A stretch of DNA of 64,000 bases. It comes from Pedobacter roseus (GTDB lineage: Bacteria > Bacteroidota > Bacteroidia > Sphingobacteriales > Sphingobacteriaceae). Below, piece by piece: positions 8,320-17,429 of the stretch. Within the stretch, counting starts at the first letter, position 1, and each line of letters starts with the position of its first letter. Under the pieces are notes generated by a model. That model saw nothing but the letters and a program-made list of their open reading frames with translations, was not told the DNA's origin and did not search any database. The stretch spans positions 496,001 through 560,000 of the forward strand of contig NZ_CP060723.1 of the NCBI RefSeq assembly GCF_014395225.1, given 5' to 3'. Made by a program: the position numbers and the translations under genes.

Positions 8320-9351
8320 CTAATTTGTCGAAATAGTTCCAACGATTAGGAATTTATCGCTTTTGTCCTTATTAAGCTCAAGGTAATCAAAAACGACCAA
8401 TTGATTCTTTTCATTGACATACATAAAATTGAAGAATTTGTCAATAATCATTAATTTGAATGCAGGTGAATTACTTGGGGCGACCCGTCCAACCTGAGTG
8501 AGTTGGTCCCCAGATTTGTAATAGAGGTAATCATTATCGATAGAAAAGCTGTGGGCCAGACTTCCAGCGGTCTGGAGATTGACCGACTTATCATTCTTGT
8601 TATGATATTTGATTGTTTCCAGCGCACTGTTTTCGACAGCCATACTGATGTTTTTAAAATCCTTTATTGCATTGCCAAACATTCCATTCCCTGGACTTTT
8701 TATTTTAGTCTTGGCAAAAGCGGTATACATATATTCTTTTGTGTCTTCCTGTCCATTCCTCCATCCAGTGGTAACGAAATCAATTCTTTCTTTCCTGCTA
8801 GGATATCCACCTCCAGGGTTGAGATCAGTTAGCGTACTCACAGCCTTTATCGCAACGTCTAATGATACTCCTGCATTGGCCATCTGCAATCCCGAAAATT
8901 CATCCGCATATCGCTCGGCTATGGCTGTCTTTTCCTTACGCAGGTTATCAGCAGACAGGTGATGTCCGATCTCGTGAAGTATTATAGACCTATAAAGCCA
9001 TCCATTTTCAGCCTTTATAAAAGCATCGGTGAACATCTTTGGGTCATAACTAATATATCGTCGAATTTCTCCACCTTCAAGCTTTACATATCCGGCAGCA
9101 GCATATCTGAGCCCTTCGCCATCAATTATCCCTTCTTTTATATCAATGGAATTCGGGTTTGTTCCTATGTACCGCTTTCCAAACTTGTAATAAAAATTCT
9201 CGATGGTGGCCTGGACATTTGTATTAGGACTAGTGGCCGGAAGTGCCGAAGACAAAGTTACAGCTGAGGCATAACCACAAATATAGGTCTCTTCATCTCT
9301 GTAAAGAAAGATCAAAAAAACCAGAATTGAGAGCGTAAATATCTTTAGCAT
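8320..9351 (-). CDS. Secreted zinc metalloprotease-like protein
   Basis: A 343-aa protein with an N-terminal hydrophobic signal or anchor (residues 1-16). HEIGHH at 126-131 is a zincin HExxH motif, with ERYADEFSG about 15 residues later supplying a likely third ligand, as in M48-like peptidases that guard the cell envelope. The last 150 residues have a beta-rich pattern of unknown role. The start codon faces that of the 9394 gene with only 42 bases between, so the pair is divergently expressed from a very short region and may act together. The substrate is unknown. Confidence 0.75.
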   Translation of the reverse strand: MLKIFTLSILVFLIFLYRDEETYICGYASAVTLSSALPATSPNTNVQATIENFYYKFGKRYIGTNPNSIDIKEGIIDGEGLRYAAAGYVKLEGGEIRRYISYDPKMFTDAFIKAENGWLYRSIILHEIGHHLSADNLRKEKTAIAERYADEFSGLQMANAGVSLDVAIKAVSTLTDLNPGGGYPSRKERIDFVTTGWRNGQEDTKEYMYTAFAKTKIKSPGNGMFGNAIKDFKNISMAVENSALETIKYHNKNDKSVNLQTAGSLAHSFSIDNDYLYYKSGDQLTQVGRVAPSNSPAFKLMIIDKFFNFMYVNEKNQLVVFDYLELNKDKSDKFLIVGTISTN

Positions 9352-9393
9352 AAGTCATTATATTTATTTAAATTTAGAGAAAAAAGGAATATC

Positions 9394-10548
9394 ATGTACA
9401 AAAAATTAATGCTCTTTTTGTTCCTGTTACCTACAGGTGCAAATTATGCCCAACAAAAGGTTGGGTATTTCATCCCAAAAAAAGTGTTCACTATCAGTGT
9501 GCCGTTTAAAATCACCTATAAAAAGATCTTTAAAAAAGATGGTAGCGTGGATAATGCGGTTACACTTGTGAAGGTTGACGGCGATATTTTGGTGGAGTCC
9601 AAACTATATCCGGACAAGTATCATGAACTAGACCTCTCAGATCTAGGTAAAGGTGGCAGAAGTTTTAATTTTGAAATCGGATACGATACCAATGGCTCCG
9701 GTACACTTGCTTCAATAAATGGAAAACAAGAGCCGGTAACTGCTGATTTGATCAAAGGTGGAATCGGACTGTTAACAACAGGGGTAAAACTTCTGACAGG
9801 ATTTAGCTACGGTTTTACCGGCGAACAAAAAAAGAGTGAGGTGCCCGCACCTGAAGTTACTGAACAGTCAGTTACTGTTAAAAAAACAATCTACCTCAGT
9901 GACGATGGATCTACAGTTTCTGGCGAAATTAAACCAGCTCTTTCCGATAAATATAAAACAGATCTGGTTACCCCAAACGCATCAGTAAAGTATACCTTCA
10001 CTAAAAAGGTGGTTTCGGAAAATGATTCAAGGAAAAGTCCCTTAAAGGCAACAAAAAGTTTATTTGTCAGCTATATGGTTCCGGCGGAATATCAATTGAA
10101 AGTTGTTTTAGCTGGTGATCAGTTCATAATGGAAAGAGAGGTAGTGGATGAAATCGTATTAGTTCCCCAATCCGGCACCTTAGTGCAGGCTGATATCCCC
10201 ATATTAAAAGGCAGAAAAAATCTACAACTGTCTTTTAGCTCCACAAGCGGCTCACTCACTAGGTATGCGTGGATAAAAGAATCTACTACTAAGGCGGCGA
10301 TTGATAATACGGTCAGTGGCCTTGAGTCTCTGAGCACAGAAATAAAGGCCTGGAAAGCGGCTTCCTTAAAAGAAAAGGCTGACCAAGAGAAAAAGCAGGA
10401 TGAAGCAGATAAGAAAAAAGCGGAACTTTATAAAGATACCTCACTCGCTGACGAGATTGAGAAGCTTAAACTAGAAAATCAGCGATTGGAACTATTAATC
10501 AGACAGAAAGAACTTCAGGAAGCAGAGGCAAAGAAAAAAGGAAATTAG
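9394..10548 (+). CDS. Exported protein with C-terminal coiled coil, unknown function
   Basis: A 384-aa protein with a typical signal peptide (MYKKLMLFLFLLP, cleavage after NYAQ). The middle is beta-rich, with a Gly-rich hydrophobic segment near 125-145 (GGIGLLTTGVKLLTG). From about residue 320 to the end it is a charged Lys/Glu/Gln coiled coil. It is divergent from the metalloprotease at 8320-9351. I recognise no domain family. It could be a periplasmic or surface partner of that protease. Confidence 0.75.
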   Translation: MYKKLMLFLFLLPTGANYAQQKVGYFIPKKVFTISVPFKITYKKIFKKDGSVDNAVTLVKVDGDILVESKLYPDKYHELDLSDLGKGGRSFNFEIGYDTNGSGTLASINGKQEPVTADLIKGGIGLLTTGVKLLTGFSYGFTGEQKKSEVPAPEVTEQSVTVKKTIYLSDDGSTVSGEIKPALSDKYKTDLVTPNASVKYTFTKKVVSENDSRKSPLKATKSLFVSYMVPAEYQLKVVLAGDQFIMEREVVDEIVLVPQSGTLVQADIPILKGRKNLQLSFSSTSGSLTRYAWIKESTTKAAIDNTVSGLESLSTEIKAWKAASLKEKADQEKKQDEADKKKAELYKDTSLADEIEKLKLENQRLELLIRQKELQEAEAKKKGN

Positions 10549-10876
10549 CACTTTGATTTATACCAGGATTTAAATGCGACGTGTAAGTTAAATGTCTCAG
10601 GTAAAGAAAAAACGCTGGTAGCCCATCTGGGTTACCGCGGTTATTTGGGGATCACCTAACGGACACTGGTTTTCATCTGTCCTGGCCATGTTTTCGGCTT
10701 ATATAGTTCTTTGGTTAACTCAAGACATCCTAGGGGCATAAATTAGAAAATTTTGTATAAATCGCGATTGTATGTAATTTTGGATCGCCGCAAATACGAA
10801 CTTATTTTGTTGGCTCCAAATCCACTCCTCCGGTCTGCTTTTAAATACCTACAAACACGTTAGACCACTCAAAAAA
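10549..10876. other. Intergenic region, no gene seen
   Basis: Space between two convergent genes. Apart from the minus-strand terminator at its right edge I see no supported feature. Confidence 0.35.
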
Positions 10877-10910
10877 TAAAAAAATAGGGCACTGCTATAT
10901 GCAGTGCCCT
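10877..10910 (-). terminator. Rho-independent terminator (minus strand)
   Basis: AGGGCACTGC (10886-10895) pairs perfectly with 10901-10910. On the minus strand the stem is followed by a long T run, placing it 50 bases past the stop of the 10962-11864 gene. Confidence 0.85.
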
Positions 10911-10961
10911 GTCTTCCCTGTAAAACGACAACTCGAGAAATATAAATTCTTTTCCGAAGGA

Positions 10962-11864
10962 CTATTTGTATTTTTCTATTCCGAACATTTTCCTGGCAAT
11001 AACATCGTTATCCCTATAAGCTTTTGTGCATCCACAGGTTTTTTCGTTGCATTTCCGAAGCCGCAATTTGGTTTTCGAGGGCTCACCAATACTTTTTTTC
11101 ACCTTGATCGCATCCAAGAATTCTTGCTCAAGTGCCATCTCGGAAACTCCCCATTGCAATTTCGGACTATCAATCACCAATTCTTTGAGGTTGCCCATTA
11201 AATCCAGCTCACCATTGATGTAAGGAAAAATGAGCATTGAACTGAAATTTCCTAAAGCATAGCCTTTTTCAAAATCATGAATGGACATATAGTATCTTTT
11301 CTCCACCGTTTGGCCTACCGACCAGTCACTTGGATTCTGCCTGGTTACCCTGACGAAAACTAAAGGATAGGTATTTAGGAGTTCCAGTGGAAACTTAAAA
11401 AGTATAGGCCCGTATTGGTTCCTGTTCCCCGCCTGCAGATGGATATCGACCGCATCCATGAAGATATCATCGAAAATGCCAAACTTGTCATCGGACTTAT
11501 CAGTATATTGTGAAGTCTGCTGCAACCCATGATCCACCACATATTTTCTGGATAGCAGCTTTTTCTCTTTTATAAAAGTATAGGAAGTGAGTGCGGTATT
11601 GGCATGGTGCAACGAATCGGCGCCTTTTTCACGTAGCACCCTGTAAACCTCACATGGATCCAGGTCTTCAGGCTGCCTGCGGATACCTTCCTCCAATATC
11701 TGAACATCTTTACCCTGAATTGGCATCGAAGCCCTGAAAGAATGTTCCTTCCCACAGTTGAAACAACTATATCCTTCATCTTCTATATTTCCTTCCTCAC
11801 AGAAAACGGTAATTTCAAATTTAAACTTGCAACGGCAGGTCAGTGTGTGAGTTTGTGTAGTCAT
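10962..11864 (-). CDS. Zinc-ribbon protein with possible ART-like domain
   Basis: A 300-aa protein. I start at ATG 11864 (MTTQTHTLTCRCKF) because the upstream extension looks non-coding. The N-terminus has C-x-C and C-x-x-C pairs (CRC, then CFNCG) that suggest a zinc ribbon. The middle contains LHHANTALTSY, KKLLSRKYVV and YGPILFKFPLELL, a layout reminiscent of ADP-ribosyltransferase-like or DarT-like proteins (early His, then an LLSR block), but I cannot confirm a catalytic triad. Two further C-terminal cysteines occur in KTCGC. Function is unknown; the context next to IS remnants fits an acquired gene. Confidence 0.55.
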   Translation of the reverse strand: MTTQTHTLTCRCKFKFEITVFCEEGNIEDEGYSCFNCGKEHSFRASMPIQGKDVQILEEGIRRQPEDLDPCEVYRVLREKGADSLHHANTALTSYTFIKEKKLLSRKYVVDHGLQQTSQYTDKSDDKFGIFDDIFMDAVDIHLQAGNRNQYGPILFKFPLELLNTYPLVFVRVTRQNPSDWSVGQTVEKRYYMSIHDFEKGYALGNFSSMLIFPYINGELDLMGNLKELVIDSPKLQWGVSEMALEQEFLDAIKVKKSIGEPSKTKLRLRKCNEKTCGCTKAYRDNDVIARKMFGIEKYK

Positions 11865-12052
11865 ATTGAAAGCGCATTGAAAATAAGATAGGCTAAAATA
11901 TATTTTTTTAACCAAACAATAAAATATTCAAAACACCCTGACACAATACAAGATCCATCCGGTACAGAAAAGACCAACAGCCACAAAATTCAACCTGCGA
12001 CATCAGTTAGCCGCGATTACATGATACCAATTATCAACTGAATTAAAACGTA

Positions 12053-12368
12053 CTATGTCATTGTGAAAAAATTCCGAGGATTGTTTGAAAACAACGCAGG
12101 CATTGAATTGAATGCGTGCATTACTGAAGCTAATCGTTCGGTTATTTCAGAGTTGAAGAGTTTCGCCACAGGATTGTTGTATGACCTCAGTATATTGAAA
12201 ATGCTATCAATCTGAACTGGAGCAATGATCCCGTCTAAGACAATGTTAACAAACTGAAGACTATTAAATGTCAAATGTATGGAAAAGCAAACTCCGATTT
12301 ACTCAGGAAAAGATTAATATTAGCATCGGATTGGCTACCAAAACCGAGGAAGAACCTAAAGGTGTGAA
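12053..12368 (+). mobile_element. ISL3-type transposase C-terminal remnant (long)
   Basis: On the plus strand, with stops and shifts, this reads FRGLFENNAG, then ACITEANRSVISELKSFATG, an SND motif, and LKTIKCQMYGKANSDLLRKR. That is the C-terminal third of an ISL3-family transposase, with the W-S-N-x-x-V-x-x-x-x-x-x-L-K block. It is the same family and orientation as 8181-8261. Neither copy can encode an active enzyme. Confidence 0.7.
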
Positions 12369-12513
12369 CCAGTTCTCATTCCAAAATGTACAACCCGCTT
12401 TTTACCATCCTGTCTTGATGGAATCGTAAAGACTAAGCCAAATATACAGTCTTCCCAGATTCCAAGGGGTTAATTAAACAGGTATGATAAAAATTGTGCA
12501 TTTTAAATATAAC

Positions 12514-13218
12514 TTAAACATCATCATCAGTGTTTAAAGGAAGTAACAAGTCTGAGTCATTGTTCGGCTTCTTCAAAGTGGAAACAGCATTTACACGTTT
12601 GCCCACCTTAACCCGCTTCATCAGTTCCTGGGGAAAGGTATCCAGCACCGTCATTTTGGTATCGAGCGGTAGCGTTTTGCTCAACCAGATTTCTTCTTCG
12701 GCTTTAGTCAGGATCACTGGCATACGCTTTTTATCGTGTATTTCTGCCACTAATGAATTTGCCTCGGTAGTCAATATCCCGTAGGTACGGAACTTCTCTT
12801 TTGTTTCGGGATCGACCCATTGGGACCACAGACCTGCAAAGCAAAACAGCTTTCTGTCTTTAACGGTGAAGCGGTAGGGTTGCTGTTCACCCTTAGCATC
12901 TTTTTTCCATTCATAAAAACCATCAGCCATCACTAAACAGGTTTTATGATTAATGAGCAGTGGTCGCCACAATTTGCTTTCCATTGCCGTTTCACTTTTA
13001 ATGTTCCAGGTGTCCCGGGTGAGTTTTAAACTCTCAGCAAAGTAGGGTACGATTCCAAATGACATCTGCTGGATGATGTCTGGTTCATCTGCGGTGATAA
13101 CTAGTCCCTTTTGTGTAATGGCGAGGTTGTAATTAGGTGCCCACTCTCCCTGGATCTGGTGTGGGTGGGTTTTAAGTATTTCTTTTTCCTCGGCAGTTAA
13201 TGTATATCTGGCGCACAT
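12514..13218 (-). CDS. SRAP-family protein (HMCES/YedK-like) abasic-site crosslinker
   Basis: A 234-aa SOS response-associated peptidase family protein. The catalytic Cys2 (MCARYTL) forms a covalent link to abasic sites in single-stranded DNA. Other marks are the conserved WAPNYN block, the Glu of GFYEWKK and the His of IHDKKRMPVIL. The length is usual for the family. It lies directly downstream of umuC and umuD on the same strand, which fits a joint role in damage tolerance, though a 44-base gap and the 33-aa ORF separate them. Confidence 0.95.
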   Translation of the reverse strand: MCARYTLTAEEKEILKTHPHQIQGEWAPNYNLAITQKGLVITADEPDIIQQMSFGIVPYFAESLKLTRDTWNIKSETAMESKLWRPLLINHKTCLVMADGFYEWKKDAKGEQQPYRFTVKDRKLFCFAGLWSQWVDPETKEKFRTYGILTTEANSLVAEIHDKKRMPVILTKAEEEIWLSKTLPLDTKMTVLDTFPQELMKRVKVGKRVNAVSTLKKPNNDSDLLLPLNTDDDV

Positions 13219-13261
13219 ATTGGTTTTTAAAAGCTATAACAAGCTTGGTTACCAGTTGGTT

Positions 13262-13363
13262 TTACTTCTTCCTTTTCCTGGGTCTTGTCTGATCGTTAAT
13301 TTGGTTTAATCTAGAAGCTTCCTTTAGTAAATAGCTTTTAATAAGTGCTAGTAGTTCTTTCAT
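13262..13363 (-). CDS. Small basic protein coupled to umuC, 33 aa
   Basis: The start ATG overlaps the umuC stop codon (ATGA at 13360-13363 on the minus strand), the usual sign of translational coupling. The peptide starts MKELLALIKSYLLKEASRL and ends in a run of Arg and Lys (RPRKRKK), so it is a short amphipathic helix with a nucleic-acid-binding-like tail. It is too short for most gene callers. Function unknown; it could modulate the polymerase or be a chance ORF. Confidence 0.45.
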   Translation of the reverse strand: MKELLALIKSYLLKEASRLNQINDQTRPRKRKK

Positions 13364-14604
13364 TTTACTTTAATAATATCGTTCCAGTTTGTGGTGTAAT
13401 GCGGACGCAAGAACTCGCGCTTCATTGACCACTTTTGGTTTTTGCCCTCGCCGGCCATTCGCAGGGTTCCTGCCCCGTAATGTAAGTTGAGTTGATCCAG
13501 CACCCTGGAAACCTGATCATACTTTTTACCCTTGAACGCACTAAAGATGTTGAGCTGGACTTCACTTTCTGGTATCAGCCCTGTTGCGTTTACCTCGACC
13601 TTTTGATACTGGTAGCCCCTCAGGTAAATTTTCTTCAGTCCCCAAAGTGCTGTGTTTATCAGATCAACAGTGTTATTTACTGGGTGTTCCAGAGGTATAG
13701 TGATCGAAGGATAAGCTTGCAGTTCATCTGCAATGAACTTGTTTGTTAACAGTTTAACCGATAAAACGGTTGTGCATAATTTCTCCCTGCGGAGCTTGCC
13801 CGCGAGCCTTGCGGCGTAATTGGATGTGGCTTCCTTTAGTTCATGATAATCGCCTGTAAGCTTGCCAAATGCCCTGCTGGTACACATTCCTTTTTTGGGA
13901 TCAAGTATTGTTTTTAATGGGATGCAGCTCTCGCCCCAGAGCTCCCGCCACATCCTGACGCCAACAATTGTCATGTGTGTTTGCACCCAGTCAACGGGTA
14001 AAGCCCTAAACTGTGCAGCGGTTTCAACGCCATCTTTAATAAGCTTATGTGCAAACTGTCTGCCAATCCCCCATAAATCTTCAACCGGATATTCTGATAG
14101 TGCATCACTGATTTGCTGCTGGGTTTCCAGTACCATTACGCCGTTGTGTTTCTTTGAGGTTTTGTTTGCAACCTTTGCCAGCACCTTGGTTGGTGCGATG
14201 CCTATGCTGATCGGGATGCCTGTGTTGTTGATAACGGTCTCTCTGATCGTTTTGCCGTATTCTTTCAGGTTTTCAAATCCGCTTAAGCCTAAAAAACATT
14301 CGTCGATGCTGTACACTTCAACTTCGGGGGTAAACCTGGCCAGGTTGGTCATTACCCTTGCACTAATATCGCCATATAGGGTATAGTGGCTGCTGAATAC
14401 GGCGATGTTGTGCTTTTTGATTTCGTCCCTGATTTTAAAGAATGGTGCGCCCATGGCAATGCCACAGGCTTTCGCCTCGTTGCTACGGGCGATCACACAG
14501 CCATCGTTGTTGCTCAGTACAATTACAGGAACGCCATTATATTGGGGTTCGAACAACCGGTGGCAGCTTGCATAAAAGTTATTACAGTCTGCCAGTGCGA
14601 ACAT
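13360..14604 (-). CDS. umuC: Y-family DNA polymerase V catalytic subunit
   Basis: A 414-aa UmuC homologue for translesion synthesis. The N-terminus MFALADCNNFYASCHRLFEP is the family start, and ATG 14604 is chosen for that reason over the longer frame at 14649. Catalytic acidic residues lie in ALADCNN and YSIDECFL. GISIGIAPTKVLAKVANKTSK-type palm and thumb motifs follow, then the C-terminal little-finger domain. Its start lies within the last 23 bases of umuD, so the two are one operon, and the 33-aa ORF overlaps its stop. Confidence 0.96.
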   Translation of the reverse strand: MFALADCNNFYASCHRLFEPQYNGVPVIVLSNNDGCVIARSNEAKACGIAMGAPFFKIRDEIKKHNIAVFSSHYTLYGDISARVMTNLARFTPEVEVYSIDECFLGLSGFENLKEYGKTIRETVINNTGIPISIGIAPTKVLAKVANKTSKKHNGVMVLETQQQISDALSEYPVEDLWGIGRQFAHKLIKDGVETAAQFRALPVDWVQTHMTIVGVRMWRELWGESCIPLKTILDPKKGMCTSRAFGKLTGDYHELKEATSNYAARLAGKLRREKLCTTVLSVKLLTNKFIADELQAYPSITIPLEHPVNNTVDLINTALWGLKKIYLRGYQYQKVEVNATGLIPESEVQLNIFSAFKGKKYDQVSRVLDQLNLHYGAGTLRMAGEGKNQKWSMKREFLRPHYTTNWNDIIKVK

Positions 14605-15028
14605 TATTCTGCTTTGAATGGGGTAGGCAAGTCCAGGTAACCGCTCCAAATACGGTGATGTTTTTACCGGTGATATTCATGCAGGCCTCCATACCATCAT
14701 TGATGCACAGGTAGGTATTGTCTCCGTTTGTAAACAGTTTGCGGGTGAGCCATTCGTCTTCCACGCAGCACACGATCAGCATGCCTGAGCTTACCTTGAT
14801 GGATTTATCAACTACAATGATGCTCCCTTTCATAATCCCAAAGTAGCGCATGTGGTCGTCATCAGCCTCGAAGTAATAGGTGTTGGTGGGATCGCCAACA
14901 ATCCTTTGTGCGATATGTAATCTTCTTTGCTTGTAGTCCTCTGCAGGAGATATAAAACCTGAAACACGGCCTGGGTTGTCCAGTGTATCCAGCACATTAT
15001 TTTTTGGTATCTCTAGTTCTCTAATCAT
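14582..15028 (-). CDS. umuD: S24-family LexA-like self-cleaving protein UmuD
   Basis: A 148-aa S24 peptidase-like subunit of DNA polymerase V. The catalytic Ser69 is in MKGSIIVVDKS and Lys97 in WLTRKLF. Ahead of them is the self-cleavage region GFISPAEDY. The bond that is usually Cys-Gly or Ala-Gly would here be Ser-Gly (residues 23-24). It is the first gene of umuD-umuC and is preceded by a consensus promoter 21 bases upstream of the start codon. Confidence 0.94.
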   Translation of the reverse strand: MIRELEIPKNNVLDTLDNPGRVSGFISPAEDYKQRRLHIAQRIVGDPTNTYYFEADDDHMRYFGIMKGSIIVVDKSIKVSSGMLIVCCVEDEWLTRKLFTNGDNTYLCINDGMEACMNITGKNITVFGAVTWTCLPHSKQNNVRTGRL

Positions 15029-15048
15029 AACCCTGTTGCTTTACAGAT

Positions 15049-15078
15049 CAAAATTACTAAAAATATTAGCAAAGTCAA
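15049..15078 (-). promoter_or_regulatory. umuDC promoter with operator-like palindrome in the spacer
   Basis: On the minus strand this reads TTG, exactly 19 bases, then TAATTTTG, a full match to the Bacteroidota TTG-N19-TAnnTTTG promoter. The spacer contains the inverted repeat CTAATATTTTTAG (15057-15069), well placed for a repressor to block the polymerase. The -7 element is 21 bases from the umuD start, so the leader is very short. Confidence 0.7.
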
Positions 15079-15265
15079 GTAATGTGGAGAGATTGCTTAC
15101 AACTTGGGCTAATGTGCTGTTGGTGTTTTGGTTAAGTGTTATGTTTTTTGTTTATAACTTGGGCTTTAACATTGAGGATAGGAGATAAATTGTGCGTATG
15201 GAGATGGCTTGGTTTCTGCGGGTAATGTTGTTTTTTAGTTTTCTGGAATTATTGATTAACTCTTT

Positions 15266-15360
15266 TTCTGGGCGTGCCCCTGGAGGGTCGCGTTTTCCGC
15301 TGTATCTCCCTGCGGGAGGATGCCGCTGCAACCGCTCACGCGCTTTGGCTAAAGTTTTGA
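15266..15360. repeat. REP-like intergenic repeat in a gene-free stretch
   Basis: The GC-rich run from GGGCGTGCCCCTGGAGGGTC through CTCCCTGCGGGAGGATGCCG to CACGCGCTTTGG resembles the dispersed REP-like repeats found between genes in many Sphingobacteriaceae. A CTCCC-TGC-GGGAG hairpin lies inside it. The rest of 15079-15726 contains no supported gene; a 27-codon coding-like tail near 15600-15681 may be a remnant. Confidence 0.5.
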
Positions 15361-15726
15361 TTATAGGATGTGAATGGGGATGGTCTGGAAATTGATTTTA
15401 AGTTTTGACAGGCATTTTTATAACCGTTGTTTTCTGGCTGTTCCCATCGGACCGGGCCATTTGCTGTATCTTTCGTTTCAAAAGGATGACGTAAGGGGGC
15501 AGCGAGCGACCGGAATGGCCAGCGTAAATGTCTACTGCGCAGTTATGTCAGGGGCTGCAGTAAGTGTAAATATCTGCCCGGAATGGGTGTGTTTACGATG
15601 CCCGGAGAATTTGAGCGGTTAAAAATCAGGTTCAGTGCATCGCTGGTGAAGGGTAATAAGGACCTGTTCAGATTGGAATGACCTTATTGCTTTTTTGCTG
15701 GCTTGGCTTTAGCAGCGGCGTTTTGC

Positions 15727-16209
15727 TTAAGCTTTTGTAGGTGCAGGAGATGCACTTTTTGGCGATTTGCTTACAGGCTTTTTTGACGAGGTTTTCTTCT
15801 TCCGTGCATTTTTGATGCGGTATTCAAGCAGGTACAGCCTGGTCTGCCATTTCCCGATGATGGTGTCGTCGCTTTTTGGAAGGCCTGTTGGTTCCAAAAG
15901 ACCGAGTACATGGGCCAGTTCCCGGGTGCTGTCTGCCTTGGCCTGGTTTTCTTTTAGCCAATCCTGTTGTTTGGTTTCGTGCGATTTCCGGTATTCGGCT
16001 ATGGCCAGTTTGATGAGCCTGACCTCATCTTCTTTTGATTTAGTTTTGCGCAAAAGCACCATCTGCCTGTTCCACGCGTGGGAATTGGCAGGATCTGTTA
16101 TTGCAGATTTCCGGTAGAGTTTTAATGCGGCAGAATTATCGCCCGCTCTTTCCAGTTCGAGCGCAGCAGCAAACTGCTCTTTTGACCGTATCTGTTTCCT
16201 TCTTGACAT
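15727..16209 (-). CDS. Helical TPR-like protein, 160 aa
   Basis: A basic, soluble protein. Residues 10-60 (FAAALELERAGDNSAALKLY then ANSHAWNR) look like one or two tetratricopeptide-type helical hairpins. The middle is helical and charged, and the last 30 residues are a Lys/Ser/Pro-rich tail (KKKTSSKKPVSKSPKS). TPR proteins act as protein-protein adaptors; the partner is unknown. It is divergent from the LLM oxidoreductase gene. Confidence 0.65.
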   Translation of the reverse strand: MSRRKQIRSKEQFAAALELERAGDNSAALKLYRKSAITDPANSHAWNRQMVLLRKTKSKEDEVRLIKLAIAEYRKSHETKQQDWLKENQAKADSTRELAHVLGLLEPTGLPKSDDTIIGKWQTRLYLLEYRIKNARKKKTSSKKPVSKSPKSASPAPTKA

Positions 16210-16329
16210 GACTGATTTTGGAACAATTAGCCCGGGCTATTGTTTGCTGAAGGGCATTAGCGGTTATGACTACACGATGACCTTTGCGCCATAGGAGTAA
16301 TAGTAACTTTGGATTTAGCAATTAATGAA

Positions 16330-17352
16330 ATGAAGAAAATTGGATTTTTATCGTTCGGGCATTGGTCGGAACATCCCTCATATCAGGCGCGTACCGCTAG
16401 TGATACTTTGTTGCAATCCATCGACCTTGCTGTTGCGGCCGAAGAGATTGGCCTTGACGGAGCATATTTCAGGGTACACCATTTTGCAAGGCAATTGGCA
16501 TCACCCTTTCCGCTGCTTTCGGCAATAGGCGCAAAGACTTCCAAGATCGAAATCGGAACGGGCGTTATCGATATGCGATATGAAAACCCTTTATATATGG
16601 TTGAGGATGCTGGTGCGGCCGACCTCATCTCTGGTGGCAGGTTACAACTGGGCATCAGCAGGGGTTCGCCCGAACAGGTAATCGAAGGCTGGCGGTATTT
16701 CGGTTTTGCACCAAAGGATGGGGAGAACGATGCTGATATGGGAAGGCAAAAGGCTTTGGAGTTTTTGGAAAGACTGAAAGGTGAAGGTTTTGCAAGGCCC
16801 AATCCGAATCCAATGTTTCCCAATCCTCCGGGACTGCTAAGGCTGGAACCATATTCGGAGGGGCTTCGCGAGCGCATCTGGTGGGGAGCCGCTTCCAATG
16901 CCACTGCCGTTTGGGCGGCAGAAAACGGAATGTACCTGCAGAGTTCTACCTTGAAGTTTGATGAAAATGGCAAGCCCTTCAGTATCCAGCAGGCCGAGCA
17001 GATCAGGCTGTACAGAGAAGCCTGGAAAAAAGCGGGACATAATCGCGAACCAAGGGTTTCTGTCAGCCGTTCAATATTTGCGCTGATGAACGATCAGGAC
17101 AGGTATTATTTCGGGCAGCAGGGGAAAGGGACGGATAGTTTTGGCTATATCGAGCCAACCCAAAGGGCGGTTTTCGGGCGGGGATATGCCGCTGAACCCG
17201 ATCAGCTGATAAAGGAACTGGCTGCCGACGAGGCGATACAGGAAGCGGATACGGTACTACTCACCATTCCAAATACCCTGGGTGTAGATTACAATATCCA
17301 TGTGTTATCTGCCATTCTGGAGCACGTTGCACCGGGACTTGGATGGAGATAG
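16330..17352 (+). CDS. LLM-class flavin-dependent oxidoreductase (luciferase-like monooxygenase)
   Basis: A 340-aa TIM-barrel flavoenzyme of the bacterial luciferase family, which uses FMNH2 or F420-type cofactors to oxidise small organic substrates. The start at 16330 (MKKIGFLSFGHW) is the family start; a TTG frame upstream is unlikely. Visible marks are the EEIGLDGAYFRVHHF strand-helix with its conserved His pair, ASPFPLLSAIGAKT, the EIGTGVIDMRYENPLYMVED block and LISGGRLQLGISRGSPEQ. The substrate cannot be told. A terminator follows. Confidence 0.9.
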   Translation: MKKIGFLSFGHWSEHPSYQARTASDTLLQSIDLAVAAEEIGLDGAYFRVHHFARQLASPFPLLSAIGAKTSKIEIGTGVIDMRYENPLYMVEDAGAADLISGGRLQLGISRGSPEQVIEGWRYFGFAPKDGENDADMGRQKALEFLERLKGEGFARPNPNPMFPNPPGLLRLEPYSEGLRERIWWGAASNATAVWAAENGMYLQSSTLKFDENGKPFSIQQAEQIRLYREAWKKAGHNREPRVSVSRSIFALMNDQDRYYFGQQGKGTDSFGYIEPTQRAVFGRGYAAEPDQLIKELAADEAIQEADTVLLTIPNTLGVDYNIHVLSAILEHVAPGLGWR

Positions 17353-17429
17353 ATTAGTTTGGTTTTTTTTAATCGCACAAAACAAATTGCCGGCAATGGC
17401 GTTTATATTTTGAGAGCGTTAATTTAGAT

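Noticed and set aside
8503..9267. Several plus-strand ORFs inside the metalloprotease gene
   Set aside because: They are antisense frames of a gene with a clear HExxH motif and signal peptide.
13862..14386. A long open frame (174 codons) antisense to umuC
   Set aside because: It is a mirror of a well-supported umuC gene. Its product lacks any family pattern and is explained by umuC codon use.
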